From Actinomadura madurae (lineage in GTDB: Bacteria > Actinomycetota > Actinomycetes > Streptosporangiales > Streptosporangiaceae), in NCBI RefSeq assembly GCF_900115095.1, contig NZ_FOVH01000007.1, forward strand, positions 124,001-188,000: DNA of 64,000 nucleotides, read 5' to 3'. How positions within the stretch are numbered: the stretch's first letter is position 1; each line of letters begins with the position of its first letter. Positions 27,009-36,418 of this stretch are shown here, in pieces. The notes beneath the pieces are model-generated. The model had not been told where the DNA came from. It searched no databases and saw only the letters and a list, made by a program, of their open reading frames with translations. The position numbers and the translations under genes were made by a program.

Positions 27009-28202
27009 CTACTCCTCGTCCTCGTGGGGTTCCGACTCCGCGCCCGGGACATTCCCGCGGCCGGCGCGCGCCGAGGCCAGTTCGGGCCGATGCGGCGACA
27101 GCTTCTCGGCGGTGACGCCGTACCCGGCAACATCGTCCGGCAGTCCGCGGCCGGCGAGCAGTGCCGCACCGACGCGGGACAGCGCGGGCGCCGTCTGGAT
27201 GCCGTATCCCCCCTGCCCGGCGTACCAAAAGAAGCCGTCGACGGATGAGTCGAACCCGACGACCGGGTGCCGGTCGGCGACGAAGCTGCGAAGTCCACCC
27301 CACTCCGATCGCACACTCCGCGCGCCGATGACCGTCGCCTCACCGAGCGCGTCCAGTGCCCTCGCGATCTCCAGCGGGTCGGCCTTGGCGTCGGCCGGCT
27401 CGTGCGGAGTCTCGTCGACCGGCGAGCAGATGAATCCGTCGCCCTCGGGCTTGAAGTAGAACCTGCTCTCGACTTCGTTGGTCAGGGGGATCCGTGAGAC
27501 TTCGCAGCCCTCCGGCGCACGGACCCCGAACATGCTGCGGCGCAGCGGAGTGATCCCCACCGGGGCCACCCGGAAGATCCGCGCGACCTCGTCGGCCCAC
27601 GCGCCCGCGGCGTTGACCACCGTCTCGGCTTCCACCACGCTGCCGTCGCGCAAGACCACCCTCCAGACGTTCCCGGCGCGCGTGGCGGCCACGACCGGTG
27701 CCGCGGGATGCACCTTTCCGGCGCGGCGGCGCAGGCCGCGGAGGTAGGCGGAGTGAATCGTGTGGACGTCCATCTCCATCGCCCGAGGCTCGTAGGCACC
27801 GATGCGGTAGTACCCCGAGCGCAGCACCGGGTTGAGTTCGAGCACCTCGGTGGCGTCCACGATCGCGAGGTCCGGAACCTGCGCACTCACCTCTGCGTGC
27901 CAGGCACGGAGTTTCTCTTCGTCTCCCGGCGTCGCCACGATCAGGGACGGCAGCGGTTTCATCGCCGGCGAGTCGAACCAGTCTTCTCCGTCGGAGAGGT
28001 GCTCCCGGCTCGCGAGGGTGAGACCCCTGACGAGGGCCGATCCCAGCACCTCGACGAACACCGCCGCCGACCGGCCGGTGGTGTGGTAGGCCAGCGTGGA
28101 CTCCATGTCGAGCAGACCGACGCTGTGGTCCGCCGCGATCTCGTAGCCGATGGACGCTCCGGCCATGCCGCCGCCGATGACGAGGACGTCATAACCGCTC
28201 AT
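27009..28202 (-). CDS. FAD-dependent D-amino/imino-acid dehydrogenase (DadA/DauA-like)
   Basis: 397-aa DAO-fold flavoprotein. VIGGGMAGASIGYEIA at residues 8-23 binds FAD; AYHTTGRSAAVF is characteristic of DauA-type D-arginine/D-amino-acid dehydrogenases; C-terminal WYAGQGGYGIQTAPALS holds the isoalloxazine. ATG at 28202. In hydroxyproline breakdown a D-amino-acid dehydrogenase of this fold oxidises cis-4-hydroxy-D-proline to the pyrroline carboxylate, which fits the two racemase genes directly downstream. A general D-amino-acid role is the alternative. Confidence 0.87.
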   Translation of the reverse strand: MSGYDVLVIGGGMAGASIGYEIAADHSVGLLDMESTLAYHTTGRSAAVFVEVLGSALVRGLTLASREHLSDGEDWFDSPAMKPLPSLIVATPGDEEKLRAWHAEVSAQVPDLAIVDATEVLELNPVLRSGYYRIGAYEPRAMEMDVHTIHSAYLRGLRRRAGKVHPAAPVVAATRAGNVWRVVLRDGSVVEAETVVNAAGAWADEVARIFRVAPVGITPLRRSMFGVRAPEGCEVSRIPLTNEVESRFYFKPEGDGFICSPVDETPHEPADAKADPLEIARALDALGEATVIGARSVRSEWGGLRSFVADRHPVVGFDSSVDGFFWYAGQGGYGIQTAPALSRVGAALLAGRGLPDDVAGYGVTAEKLSPHRPELASARAGRGNVPGAESEPHEDEE

Positions 28203-28207
28203 CGCGC

Positions 28208-31200
28208 TCACCCTCCCGCCGGCGACGCGATGCGGCCGGACGAGTCCAGCCCGGCGAGCTTGCGCGCGACCTCGGCGCGGTAGAGCTCGACATTCCGCAT
28301 CTTGACTTCCTCGTAGCCGCGCACCATGTCGGGCAGCGCCGCAACCTCCGCAACGGCGTCGACGTTGTTTTCGTCGAGTCGTTCCAGCAGCTGCTCGACC
28401 AGGGCCGTGTACTCGCCGACGAGCGCCCGCTCGGTGCGACGGACCTTCGCGTAGCCGAACACGTCGAAGCGGGTACCGCGGACCCGTCTCATTCGGTAGA
28501 GCGCCCGGAAAACAATGCGGAACCACGGCCCCAGGCTGATCTTCTTCTTCATGCCCAGGGCCCGCAGGACCGGCGGATGCAGCCGGTAGCGGTAGCTCGC
28601 CCCGGGGCCGAACTGCTCCTCGAGCTCGGTGACGAGCCCGGGACGGACGCTGAGCCGGGCGACCTCGTACTCGTCCTTGTACGCCATCAGCTTGAACAGG
28701 TGCCGGGCGACTTCGACCGTCAGGGTGGTGGCCTGAGCGCCCGCCACGCGCTCCTCCGCGGCCCGGACTCGTTCGACGACCGAGGCATACCGGTCCGCGT
28801 ACGCCGCGTTGTGGTACGCGGTGAGCTCAGCGATCCGAAGGCGGACGATATCCTCGAGACCGGCCTCGGGAGCCTCGGCGGTATCGTTCGCGTCGACGGT
28901 TCCGCCGTTCCGCAGGGCGGCGCAGAACGAGTCGGGGTCCGCGATCAGCTGCCGGCCACGCCGAAACGCCTGCGTGTTGCGCTCGACGGCGACACCGTTG
29001 AGCGCGATCGTCGCCTCGATCTGGTCGGCGGGCACGGGTAGAGCGCCGAGCTGAAGCGCGACGCCGACGAGGAACATGTTCGCGTACTGATCGTCACCGA
29101 ACAGGTCGAGGGTCGCCTCACGCGCATCGACGAAGCGGCCGGCGTCCTTGCGCGTCCGGTCGCCGATACGGCCGAGCGTGTCCCGCGCCGCGGGGAAGTG
29201 CACGGTGGTGTCGGCGACCATCGCCCCCGTGGGCACCTCGGCGGTGGACACGACCGCGACTGTCCGCTCCGGTGAGGCGGTGCCGAGGTTGTCCTCCGAG
29301 GCGGCGACCAGAACGTCGCAGCCCAGGTACAGGTCGCATTCACCGGCGCCGACCTTCGCCGCCAGCTCGATGGGCTCGCGGGTGACCTTGAGATCGGAGA
29401 CGACCGCGCCGCCCTTCTGGGACAGCCCGGTCTGGTCCAGAGCACGGACCTCAAACCCGGAGCGAGCCGCGGCGGTGGCCACCACCTGCGCCATCGTCAC
29501 CACGCCCGTGCCGCCCACCCCGGTGATGCGCACGCTGAACCGGTTGGGATCAACCACCTGCGCCGGCTCCGGCAACGCCGCCGCATCGATCGGTGGGGCG
29601 TCTCGGCGGCCTCGCGCGACCTTCTCCCCCGGGACCACGGTGAGGAAGGACGGACAGTCCCCGTCGAGGCAGGAGAAGTCCTTGTTGCAGGACGGCTGAT
29701 GGATCTGTGTCTTCCGGCCGAACTCGGTCTCTACGGGCTGGACCGACAGGCAGTTCGACTTCTGGCCGCAGTCGCCGCAGCCCTCGCAAACGCGTCCGTT
29801 GATGAACGCGCGCTGCGCAGGCTCCACGGCCTTGCCGCGCTTGCGCTTGCGCCTCAGCTCGGCAGCGCATTCCTGATCGTGGATGAGCACCGTGACACCC
29901 GGGGTGTCCGCCAGTTCCCGCTGCACCTCCACCAGATCGCCTCGGTCGTGGACCGCCACCCCGCGCGGCAGCCTGGCCCTGCGGTACCGCCTCACGTCGT
30001 CCGTGGTGATCACCACCTTGGCGACCCCTTCGGCCAAGAGAGCCTGGCTCACCTTGGCCACGCTCATCCCGCCCACGGCGTCCTGTCCGCCGGTCATCGC
30101 GACGGCGGAGTTGTAGAGCAGCTTGTAGGTGATGTTGACGCCGGATGCGACCGCGGCCCGCACCGCCAGGCTCCCGGAATGGTGGAATGTGCCATCGCCA
30201 ATGTTCTGGAACATATGTGGCGTCTCCACGAACGGCGAGAGACCGATCCAGCTCGCTCCCTCGCCGCCCATCTGGGTCAGCCCCATGACGTCACCGACCT
30301 GGCCGGAGGCCACCAGGCCGACCATGCCGTGACAACCGATGCCTGCCGATACGAGTGAGCCGTCCGGCACCTGAGTGGACCTGTTGTGCGGGCAACCAGA
30401 GCAGAAGTACGGCGTGCGTGGGAGCAGTGCGAGCGGCCGGCCGAGCAGGCTCCTGCCCGGCGTCGCCACCGGCTCCGGAAGATCGTAATGCGATGCGAGC
30501 CGCCGACGCAGTCCGGTGGCGATCCGGTCGGCGCCGAGGTCGTTGTCCGCGCGGAAGAGCTCGGATCCGTTGATGTCGGTCTTGCCGACGACGACCGGGG
30601 CTCCGTTGCGCCCGTAGAGGATGTTCCGGATGCCGGCCTCAATGAAGGGACGCTTCTCCTCGACGACAATGATCTCGTCGAGGCCCTCGCTGAACGCGGC
30701 GATCTCCTCGGGGTCCAGCGGCCAGACCATGCCGAGACGCAGGATGCGGAGTCCGGCGGCCTCCGCCTCCGCCGGTGCGAGACCCAGCGAGTCGAGGGCT
30801 TGGCGTAGGTCGAGGTAGGTGCTTCCCGCGGCCACGATCCCGACCCTGGCGGCGGATGCGTCGTACACCCGGTTGAGGCGGTTGGCACGGGCGTAGCGCC
30901 CCGCCAACTCGAGGCGCTGGTGCACCATGCTCCGCTCCAACGCCGCGAGGTAGGGTTGGCCGAGCATCAAGCTCGGCTCGTGAACGTAGGGTTTCCCGTC
31001 GACGATGTTGCCGGGAACGACGACCCGCGGCGTGTCCAGACCGACGGCGGCGGTGGAGTGACCGTCCGCCACGTTCGTGGCGATCTTGAGGCTTACCCAC
31101 AGCCCGCTGAATCGCGACATCGCCATTCCGTGGATGCCGAAGTCGAGCACGTCCTGCGCGTCCGACGGCACCAGGACCGGCATGCCGAGCTCGGCGAGAG

Positions 31201-31693
31201 CCATCTCGGAAGCACTGGGCACGGTGGAGGACTTGGCCACCGAGTCGTCGCCGACGAGCGCCAACGCTCCCCCTTCGGGGCTGGTACCCGCGAGGTTGGC
31301 GTGCCTCAATGCGTCAGCGGCCCGGTCGAGTCCGGGCGCCTTCCCGAACCAGTAGCCTGCGACGCCGTCCACGGTTCGACCCGCGACGTTGCCCACCATC
31401 TGGCTGCCGACGACCGCGGTCGCTGCCAGTTCCTCGTTGAGGCCGGGGGTGAAGACGATTCCCAGCTCGTCGAGCCGACTTCCCCGACGCTGCAACTCGA
31501 GGTCGTATCCGGCGAGCGGCGACCCCTCGTAGCCGGAGATGAACGCCGAAGTATTGCGGCCGTTCCTCTCGTCGCGCCGGCGCTGGTCCATCGGCAGACG
31601 AACGAGGGCTTGGAGCCCGGAGAGGTAGATCTGACCGTCCTCGACCGCGTACTTGTCCTCGAGCCGCTGCGCGACGGCGGTCTTGTCACTCAT
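28208..31693 (-). CDS. Fused indolepyruvate:ferredoxin oxidoreductase-family 2-oxoacid oxidoreductase
   Basis: 1161-aa single-chain 2-oxoacid:acceptor oxidoreductase. It has an N-terminal pyruvate-ferredoxin-like region (SGYEGSPLAGYDLEL), a TPP domain (CSGCPHN; GIGCHGMVGLV; IGDGTFHHSG), an Fe-S segment (CEGCGDCGQKSNC), the gamma domain (ITGVGGTGVVTMAQV; GLSQKGGAVVSDL) and a helical C-terminal extension. Length is normal for the fused form. It oxidatively decarboxylates aryl or branched 2-oxoacids to acyl-CoA. ATG at 31693; 5 bases separate its stop from the FAD gene. It would take 2-oxoacids produced by deamination into the acyl-CoA branch of the island. Confidence 0.9.
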   Translation of the reverse strand: MSDKTAVAQRLEDKYAVEDGQIYLSGLQALVRLPMDQRRRDERNGRNTSAFISGYEGSPLAGYDLELQRRGSRLDELGIVFTPGLNEELAATAVVGSQMVGNVAGRTVDGVAGYWFGKAPGLDRAADALRHANLAGTSPEGGALALVGDDSVAKSSTVPSASEMALAELGMPVLVPSDAQDVLDFGIHGMAMSRFSGLWVSLKIATNVADGHSTAAVGLDTPRVVVPGNIVDGKPYVHEPSLMLGQPYLAALERSMVHQRLELAGRYARANRLNRVYDASAARVGIVAAGSTYLDLRQALDSLGLAPAEAEAAGLRILRLGMVWPLDPEEIAAFSEGLDEIIVVEEKRPFIEAGIRNILYGRNGAPVVVGKTDINGSELFRADNDLGADRIATGLRRRLASHYDLPEPVATPGRSLLGRPLALLPRTPYFCSGCPHNRSTQVPDGSLVSAGIGCHGMVGLVASGQVGDVMGLTQMGGEGASWIGLSPFVETPHMFQNIGDGTFHHSGSLAVRAAVASGVNITYKLLYNSAVAMTGGQDAVGGMSVAKVSQALLAEGVAKVVITTDDVRRYRRARLPRGVAVHDRGDLVEVQRELADTPGVTVLIHDQECAAELRRKRKRGKAVEPAQRAFINGRVCEGCGDCGQKSNCLSVQPVETEFGRKTQIHQPSCNKDFSCLDGDCPSFLTVVPGEKVARGRRDAPPIDAAALPEPAQVVDPNRFSVRITGVGGTGVVTMAQVVATAAARSGFEVRALDQTGLSQKGGAVVSDLKVTREPIELAAKVGAGECDLYLGCDVLVAASEDNLGTASPERTVAVVSTAEVPTGAMVADTTVHFPAARDTLGRIGDRTRKDAGRFVDAREATLDLFGDDQYANMFLVGVALQLGALPVPADQIEATIALNGVAVERNTQAFRRGRQLIADPDSFCAALRNGGTVDANDTAEAPEAGLEDIVRLRIAELTAYHNAAYADRYASVVERVRAAEERVAGAQATTLTVEVARHLFKLMAYKDEYEVARLSVRPGLVTELEEQFGPGASYRYRLHPPVLRALGMKKKISLGPWFRIVFRALYRMRRVRGTRFDVFGYAKVRRTERALVGEYTALVEQLLERLDENNVDAVAEVAALPDMVRGYEEVKMRNVELYRAEVARKLAGLDSSGRIASPAGG

Positions 31694-31938
31694 CAATGGC
31701 ACCTGTTCACGTGGAGAGCCGGTGGAGGCTCGACCGAGCCTGTCCGGGCAGTTGCAGTTCGGAACTCGCCGGGAAGACGTCCCCGGCGCCTCATGTCGGC
31801 CACGCAGGCCCGTCGTGGTGTGCGGCCGTGGCGAGCTGGAAGGTCTGTCCCAGCACGCCACGGCGCGGGTCCCCGGTCCGGGGAGGTGTCACCTGGAACG
31901 GAGAGCATCTGGTGCGGCTCGTCGATACGTGCGGAGGA

Positions 31939-32823
31939 TCAGGCGGAGGCGATCCGCTTGAGGGCCGCCTCAAGCGGGCTCCGGGCCTCCGCGGGCAGCG
32001 CGCCGAGGGGCTCGCGCGGGTCGCCGAACGACTTCCCGAGGATGTCGAGCCCGGCCTTGACACCCGCGTTGTACGGGACGGTGGTGAGGAATCGCATGAC
32101 CGGGTACGCGAGATTCCAGGCCTTGCGGGCGTCCGCGAGGTTATTGGCCTGAATCGCGTCCCAGACCGCGACCAACTCGGGAGCGATCAAGTTGGCCGCC
32201 CCGTTGATGGCGCCCGCACCACCGACCGCGAGCGAGGTGAAGTAGAGGGTGTCCAGTCCGACGAAGGTCTTGAAGGCGTCCCCGTACTCGTGGATCAGGA
32301 TCCCGGCCTGGTGCATGTCGCAACTGGTGTCCTTCACGTACTTGATCTGCTCGACCTCGCGAGCGAGCGAGGCCATGGTGTCCGGATCGATATTGACGCC
32401 GGTCGCCAGCGGGGCGTTGTAGACCATGATCGGAACCGACACCGCCCCGGCGACCTTGCGGTAGAAGCCGAGCACGTCCTCCATCGGCAGCGCCTCGTAG
32501 AACGGCGCGACCACCATCAGGGCGTCGGCGCCCTTCTCCTCGGCGTGCCGGCCCAGCGCAATCGCGTCCCTAGCGGTGAGCGCCCCGACGTGGGGCACGA
32601 CCGGGACACGGCCGGCGGCCTGGTCGATGACGATCTCGGTCACCAGGCGGCGCTCGTCCACCGTCAGGGTCGTGAACTCGCCGGTCGATCCGCACGGGAT
32701 CAGCGCGTGGACACCGCCCTGGATCTGGCTGTCCACGTGGCTGCGCAGGGCGGCCTCGTCGAGGCTTGCGCCCCCGGCCGTGAACGGCGTCGCCAGGGCG
32801 GACATGAGTCCGTGAAGCTCCAT
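31939..32823 (-). CDS. DHDPS/NAL-family aldolase or deaminase (pyrroline-4-hydroxy-2-carboxylate deaminase candidate)
   Basis: 294-aa class I Schiff-base TIM barrel. GSTGEF at 45-50, Tyr135 (MVYNAP) and Schiff-base Lys164 (KYVKDTS) are present. In hydroxyproline catabolism a member of this family converts pyrroline-4-hydroxy-2-carboxylate to 2-oxoglutarate semialdehyde; others are 2-keto-3-deoxy sugar-acid aldolases. The neighbours favour the first. The operator lies only 20 bases upstream of the start codon. The 245 bases after its stop, before the 2-oxoacid oxidoreductase, hold no recognised gene. Confidence 0.87.
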   Translation of the reverse strand: MELHGLMSALATPFTAGGASLDEAALRSHVDSQIQGGVHALIPCGSTGEFTTLTVDERRLVTEIVIDQAAGRVPVVPHVGALTARDAIALGRHAEEKGADALMVVAPFYEALPMEDVLGFYRKVAGAVSVPIMVYNAPLATGVNIDPDTMASLAREVEQIKYVKDTSCDMHQAGILIHEYGDAFKTFVGLDTLYFTSLAVGGAGAINGAANLIAPELVAVWDAIQANNLADARKAWNLAYPVMRFLTTVPYNAGVKAGLDILGKSFGDPREPLGALPAEARSPLEAALKRIASA

Positions 32824-32842
32824 GACTCTCCTTGAATGATTT

Positions 32843-32854
32843 ATTGTTTACAAT
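32843..32854. promoter_or_regulatory. GntR-type operator before the DHDPS-family gene
   Basis: ATTGTTTACAAT, identical to the copies at 15060 and 38047, 20 bases upstream of the start. Confidence 0.75.
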
Positions 32855-32885
32855 CGCTGCCCGAACGCGCCCCTGGTTCAGGACG

Positions 32886-33263
32886 TCACCCGACGACCAC
32901 GTCCGCCTCGATGCGCGCGCCGATCGGGAGCGCGGCGACCGCGATCGCCGTGCGCGCGGGGTAAGGCTTGGTGAAGTACTGGGCGTACACGTCGTTGACC
33001 GCGGCGAACTCGGACATGTCGGTCAGGTACAACGTCACCTTCAGGACGTCTGCCTCGCTCTTGCCGGCCCCGGCCAGAACCGCATCGAGATTGGCCAGGA
33101 CCTGGACGAGCTGGTCGGCAGCCGTCTCCCCCGCCAGGTCCGGCGTGCCCGGGCGGTTGCCCACGATGCCGCTGAGCCACAGCCGCGCCGCCCCGGAGAC
33201 CGCGGTCGAGTACGGAAGCACGGGCGCGGGAAGTCGCTCGGTGACGAGGGGGGTACGGGCCAT
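32886..33263 (-). CDS. RidA/YjgF-family enamine/imine deaminase
   Basis: 125 aa. Hydrolyses reactive 2-imino acids released by PLP enzymes and flavin oxidases. The key Arg104 (PARTAIAV) and Glu119 (RIEADVVV) of active RidA proteins are present. It starts 3 bases after the stop of the broken threonine-dehydratase-like gene (TAGATCATG), a natural pair since that enzyme makes an imine. It may also serve the D-amino-acid dehydrogenase. Confidence 0.88.
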   Translation of the reverse strand: MARTPLVTERLPAPVLPYSTAVSGAARLWLSGIVGNRPGTPDLAGETAADQLVQVLANLDAVLAGAGKSEADVLKVTLYLTDMSEFAAVNDVYAQYFTKPYPARTAIAVAALPIGARIEADVVVG

Positions 33264-33266
33264 GAT

Positions 33267-34082
33267 CTACCTGGCTTTCGTGTCGTGATCGGGTTGTGCG
33301 GGCTTGTCGGCAGCCCGGCTCTGCCACTCCGCCGCCGCCGCTCATCACATGAGCCAGGAGCCGTGGATCGAAGTTGCCACCGGTGGCCACCGCGACCTCG
33401 GTGCCTCCGGGCCACCGATGCGCGAGAAGCGCGGCCAATGAGGCAGCCGCCGAGGGCTCGACGGCCACCCGCAAGGCGCGATACGCCAACGCCATCGCCT
33501 CCAGGATTGCGTCGTCGTCGACCAGCACGATGTCGTCGACGTGGTCGCGGACGATCGGGTACGGCAGCTCACCGGGCCATGGGCTGACCAGCCCGTCGGC
33601 GATCGAGTGCCCGGCCCGCTCCAGGCCGACCGGCCGGCCGGCGTCGACGGATCGTCGCATCGCCGCGCTGCCGGCGGGCTCGACCCCGACGACGCGGACG
33701 CGGGGAGCCAGCGTCTTGACCACGAGCGCCATCGAGGCCGGCAGCCCCCCGCCTCCGGTCGGAACGACGACGTCCCCGCCTCCGGCGCGTCCTCGAGGAT
33801 CTCGATCGGGAGTGAACCGTGGCCGGCTATGACATCCGCGTGGTCGAACGGGTGCGGCTTGGCCAGTCCGTGCTTGTCGGCCGGCTCATCGCAAGTCCCG
33901 AAGACCTGCTCCGGGGTGGTGCCCGCCCGCACGACGGTCGCGCCGAGTGCCGCGGCGGGCCGGCCCATCGCCTCGTCCAGGCGGGGGTCGTCGATCAGCG
34001 GCGTACGACGCTCCCGGCCGTCCTGCTCACGACGCGCGACCAGGACGTCCTGGAGATCCGGTCGGCGGCTTGGCGATGACAC
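33267..34082 (-). pseudogene. Threonine dehydratase-like PLP enzyme, internally deleted and frameshifted
   Basis: Fold-type II PLP enzyme remnant. From a GTG at 34082 it reads SSPSRRPDLQDVLVARR and RRTPLIDDPRLDEAMGR, then jumps to ALGATVVRAGTTPEQVF: the segment that should carry the PLP lysine (SFKxRGA) is deleted. Near 33775 the frame shifts (…EDAPEAG then DVVVPTGGGGLPAS in another frame), and a further shift near the 3' end is needed to reach the TAG at 33267-33269; without it the frame runs on across ridA. Not functional as read. Confidence 0.8.
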
Positions 34083-34143
34083 GTGCACGCGGTCTTCCCA
34101 ACATTCGATCTTGCGGGACCTGTTGGACATTGTTCGATTGATG

Positions 34144-34155
34144 ATTGTTAACAAT
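34144..34155. promoter_or_regulatory. GntR-type operator before the dehydratase pseudogene/ridA unit
   Basis: ATTGTTAACAAT, a perfect 12-bp palindrome, 62 bases upstream of the pseudogene start and 37 bases from the 3' end of the oxidoreductase small-subunit gene. Confidence 0.75.
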
Positions 34156-34191
34156 GCATGGCAGATTTGCCTGGTATGCAACCGGGATTTC

Positions 34192-34677
34192 TCAGGCGGG
34201 TGCGGGACGCCCGACCGGGCCGCGCTCGAGCACCGGGTCCAGGAGACCGCCGGCCAGTTCCTCGGTCCCCGCGTCGAATGGAAAGCCCACCGCACGCTGC
34301 CCGGGATAGCCGATGCGCTCGCGGGTCGCCGGATTGATCAGCCAGGCGCCGACGATCACCGCCGACAGGGCCTGGAAGTCATCTCGACGTTCCTCGTCCA
34401 TGGCGCGCAGCTGATCCCACAGGACCCCGGGATCGGAGGTGTCGATCTCCGCCAGGGCCGCCGTGACGGTCTCGAACGCGTCTCGGCGCGCCGCGAGCGC
34501 CCGGGCCAGGTAGCCGTCGTACTCGGGATCCTCTGTCGCGGCCGGATGGACCCCGGCGCGTGGCACGAGCACGTCCGCGATCGCACGGGCCGCGGCGAGT
34601 TCGGCATCGGTGAGCGCGCGAGGCGTGATTCTCGCCGGCGCGGACAGGCGGAGAACGTTGCCACCCGGGGACGTCAT
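34192..34677 (-). CDS. Gluconate 2-dehydrogenase subunit 3-family protein
   Basis: 161 aa. Small partner of a GMC oxidoreductase; ALTDAELAAARAIADVLVP and the GYPGQRAVGFPF segment are family features. No Tat signal is visible at its N-terminus, unlike membrane-bound gluconate dehydrogenase small subunits, so the complex may be cytoplasmic. The start overlaps the GMC stop (ATGA). No cytochrome c subunit is present; the electron acceptor is unknown. Confidence 0.8.
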   Translation of the reverse strand: MTSPGGNVLRLSAPARITPRALTDAELAAARAIADVLVPRAGVHPAATEDPEYDGYLARALAARRDAFETVTAALAEIDTSDPGVLWDQLRAMDEERRDDFQALSAVIVGAWLINPATRERIGYPGQRAVGFPFDAGTEELAGGLLDPVLERGPVGRPAPA

Positions 34678-36305
34678 GCGGGCACCTCCTTTTTCTTGGC
34701 GTACGCCGCGACGCCCTCGGCGACGCGCAGGGCCAGTGCGTGGATGGTTCCCGTCGGATTCACCGATCCCGTGGTCACGAAGATGCTCCCGTCTGCGATG
34801 AACAGGTTGTCGACGTCGTGCGCCTGGCCGAAGGAGTTGACCACGGACGTCGCCGGGTCATGGCCCATCCGAGCGGTACCGAGCAGGTGGCCGGGCTGGT
34901 CGGGGAGCAGAGGGAAGGAGATGACCTCGGTGGCACCTGAGGCTTCGTGCAGCTCGCGCATGCGGTCCACCGTGAACGCGAGGATCCGCCGCGTGTTCTC
35001 GCTGACGCGGTAGCTCACCTTCGGCGCCGGAATGCCGTCGCCGTCGACCAGGTGATCGGAGAGCGTCACCTGGTTGCGCTCGTCGGGAAGATCCTCGGTG
35101 TTCGCAGCCCAGAAGATGCCCCGTCCGTGGGTCGCCGCCGCCTCGTGGATCGGCTCGCCCCAGAGGTCGTCGAACGACCGCCCCCACCGGCGGACCTCGA
35201 TGGCCGTGAGCGGGCCGGGTGCGGCGATCGCGTGCAGTTTGGCGCCGCGGACGAAGTCGTGCTCCGGCCGGGTGTCGTAGAACTCGAGCGAGTGGATGGC
35301 CTGGCCGGTCGGACCGAGCCAGCTCTCAAGATCCTCCTCGTAGCTGCCGTACACCGCGGAGTTCGGGTGCAGCTGCAGGTTCTTGCCCACCAGGCCCGAG
35401 GAGTTGGCCAGGCCGTCCGGATGGGCCGGCGAGTCGGACAGCAGCAGCAGCCGGGGCGTCCCGATGCCGTTGCCGCACATCACCACGGCTTTGCCCGGTT
35501 GGAAGTGCTCCCTCCCGGCACGGTCGATCCAGGTGACTCCGGTGGCGCGCCCACCCGGTCCGGTCTCGATCCGGCGGGCGCGCGCACCCGTGATGAGCGC
35601 CGCGCCGGACCGTAGCGCGTGCGGCCACCATGCCACGTCCGCGGAGGCCTTGGCCGACTGTGGGCAGCCCCACTCGCAGACTCCGTAGCGCGCGCACTTG
35701 CTGAGGTTCCTGAAGTCGGCGCTCGGGATCGCGTTGATGCCCGGCCACCAATGCCAGCCCAGCTTGTTCGCGCCTTGGGCGGCGCGGAGCCCGACCTTCC
35801 CGAACGGCAGCGGAGGCAGTGGGTAATCATCCTCGTGATCAGGGTAGGCGGGGTCGCCGCTCACACCGGAGACCCCGGTCAACGCCTCCGCCTTCGCGTA
35901 GTAGGGCGCCAGGTCCGAGTAGGTGATCGGCCAGTCGTCCGCGACGCCGTCGAGTGTGCGCACGTGGAAATCGCACGGCAGCAGCCGGTGCCAGTGCGCG
36001 CCGTAGTAGATCGACGATCCGCCCACGGCGTTGAACATGACCGGCGCGAGGTCGGAGTCCGATACGTCCACTGGGTAGTCGGCGGGCAGCCGGCGGTGGT
36101 TCGGGTCATGCGCCCACTGCTGCTGCACCAGCAGCTCCCATTCCGGATGGTTGCCGGCGAAATCGGTGGGATTCATCCAGTCGCCCTGTTCGAGGCACAC
36201 GACCTTCAAGCCCAGCGGAGCGAGCGTTCCGCTGATGACGGCACCGGACGGGCCCGCTCCGACGACCACGACGTCGGCCTGGTCCAAAGGGAGGGGTGGC
36301 GTCAT
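34674..36305 (-). CDS. GMC-family FAD oxidoreductase (large subunit)
   Basis: 543 aa. DVVVVGAGPSGAVISGTLA at the N-terminus binds FAD; NAVGGSSIYYGAHWHR is the GMC signature region; a Cys-rich patch CARYGVCEWGCPQSAKAS follows; the C-terminal HLLGTARMGHDPATSVVN and GSVNPTGTIHALALR hold the catalytic His/Asn area. This is the two-subunit gluconate/choline-dehydrogenase-like type. It oxidises an alcohol group, perhaps that of a hydroxy-imino acid or a betaine precursor (inference from context). Operator 21 bases upstream of the start. Confidence 0.87.
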   Translation of the reverse strand: MTPPLPLDQADVVVVGAGPSGAVISGTLAPLGLKVVCLEQGDWMNPTDFAGNHPEWELLVQQQWAHDPNHRRLPADYPVDVSDSDLAPVMFNAVGGSSIYYGAHWHRLLPCDFHVRTLDGVADDWPITYSDLAPYYAKAEALTGVSGVSGDPAYPDHEDDYPLPPLPFGKVGLRAAQGANKLGWHWWPGINAIPSADFRNLSKCARYGVCEWGCPQSAKASADVAWWPHALRSGAALITGARARRIETGPGGRATGVTWIDRAGREHFQPGKAVVMCGNGIGTPRLLLLSDSPAHPDGLANSSGLVGKNLQLHPNSAVYGSYEEDLESWLGPTGQAIHSLEFYDTRPEHDFVRGAKLHAIAAPGPLTAIEVRRWGRSFDDLWGEPIHEAAATHGRGIFWAANTEDLPDERNQVTLSDHLVDGDGIPAPKVSYRVSENTRRILAFTVDRMRELHEASGATEVISFPLLPDQPGHLLGTARMGHDPATSVVNSFGQAHDVDNLFIADGSIFVTTGSVNPTGTIHALALRVAEGVAAYAKKKEVPA

Positions 36306-36325
36306 CCAATCAGCCCTTCCTGGCT

Positions 36326-36337
36326 TTTGTAAACAAT
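36326..36337. promoter_or_regulatory. GntR-type operator before the GMC oxidoreductase operon
   Basis: TTTGTAAACAAT; on the other strand ATTGTTTACAAA, one end base off the 12-bp consensus. Confidence 0.7.
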
Positions 36338-36418
36338 TTGCAGTCTAGATTTCGTGTGGACCGACCACAAGCAGGTGTGCCGCCGTGCCATCGGTCCCGA
36401 CCTGGCCCTTGCTTCCGA

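Noticed and set aside
27009-28526. Longer frame for the FAD dehydrogenase starting upstream of 28202
   Set aside because: The extra part lies over the end of the 2-oxoacid oxidoreductase and lacks any domain; FAD-binding glycines begin right after the ATG at 28202.
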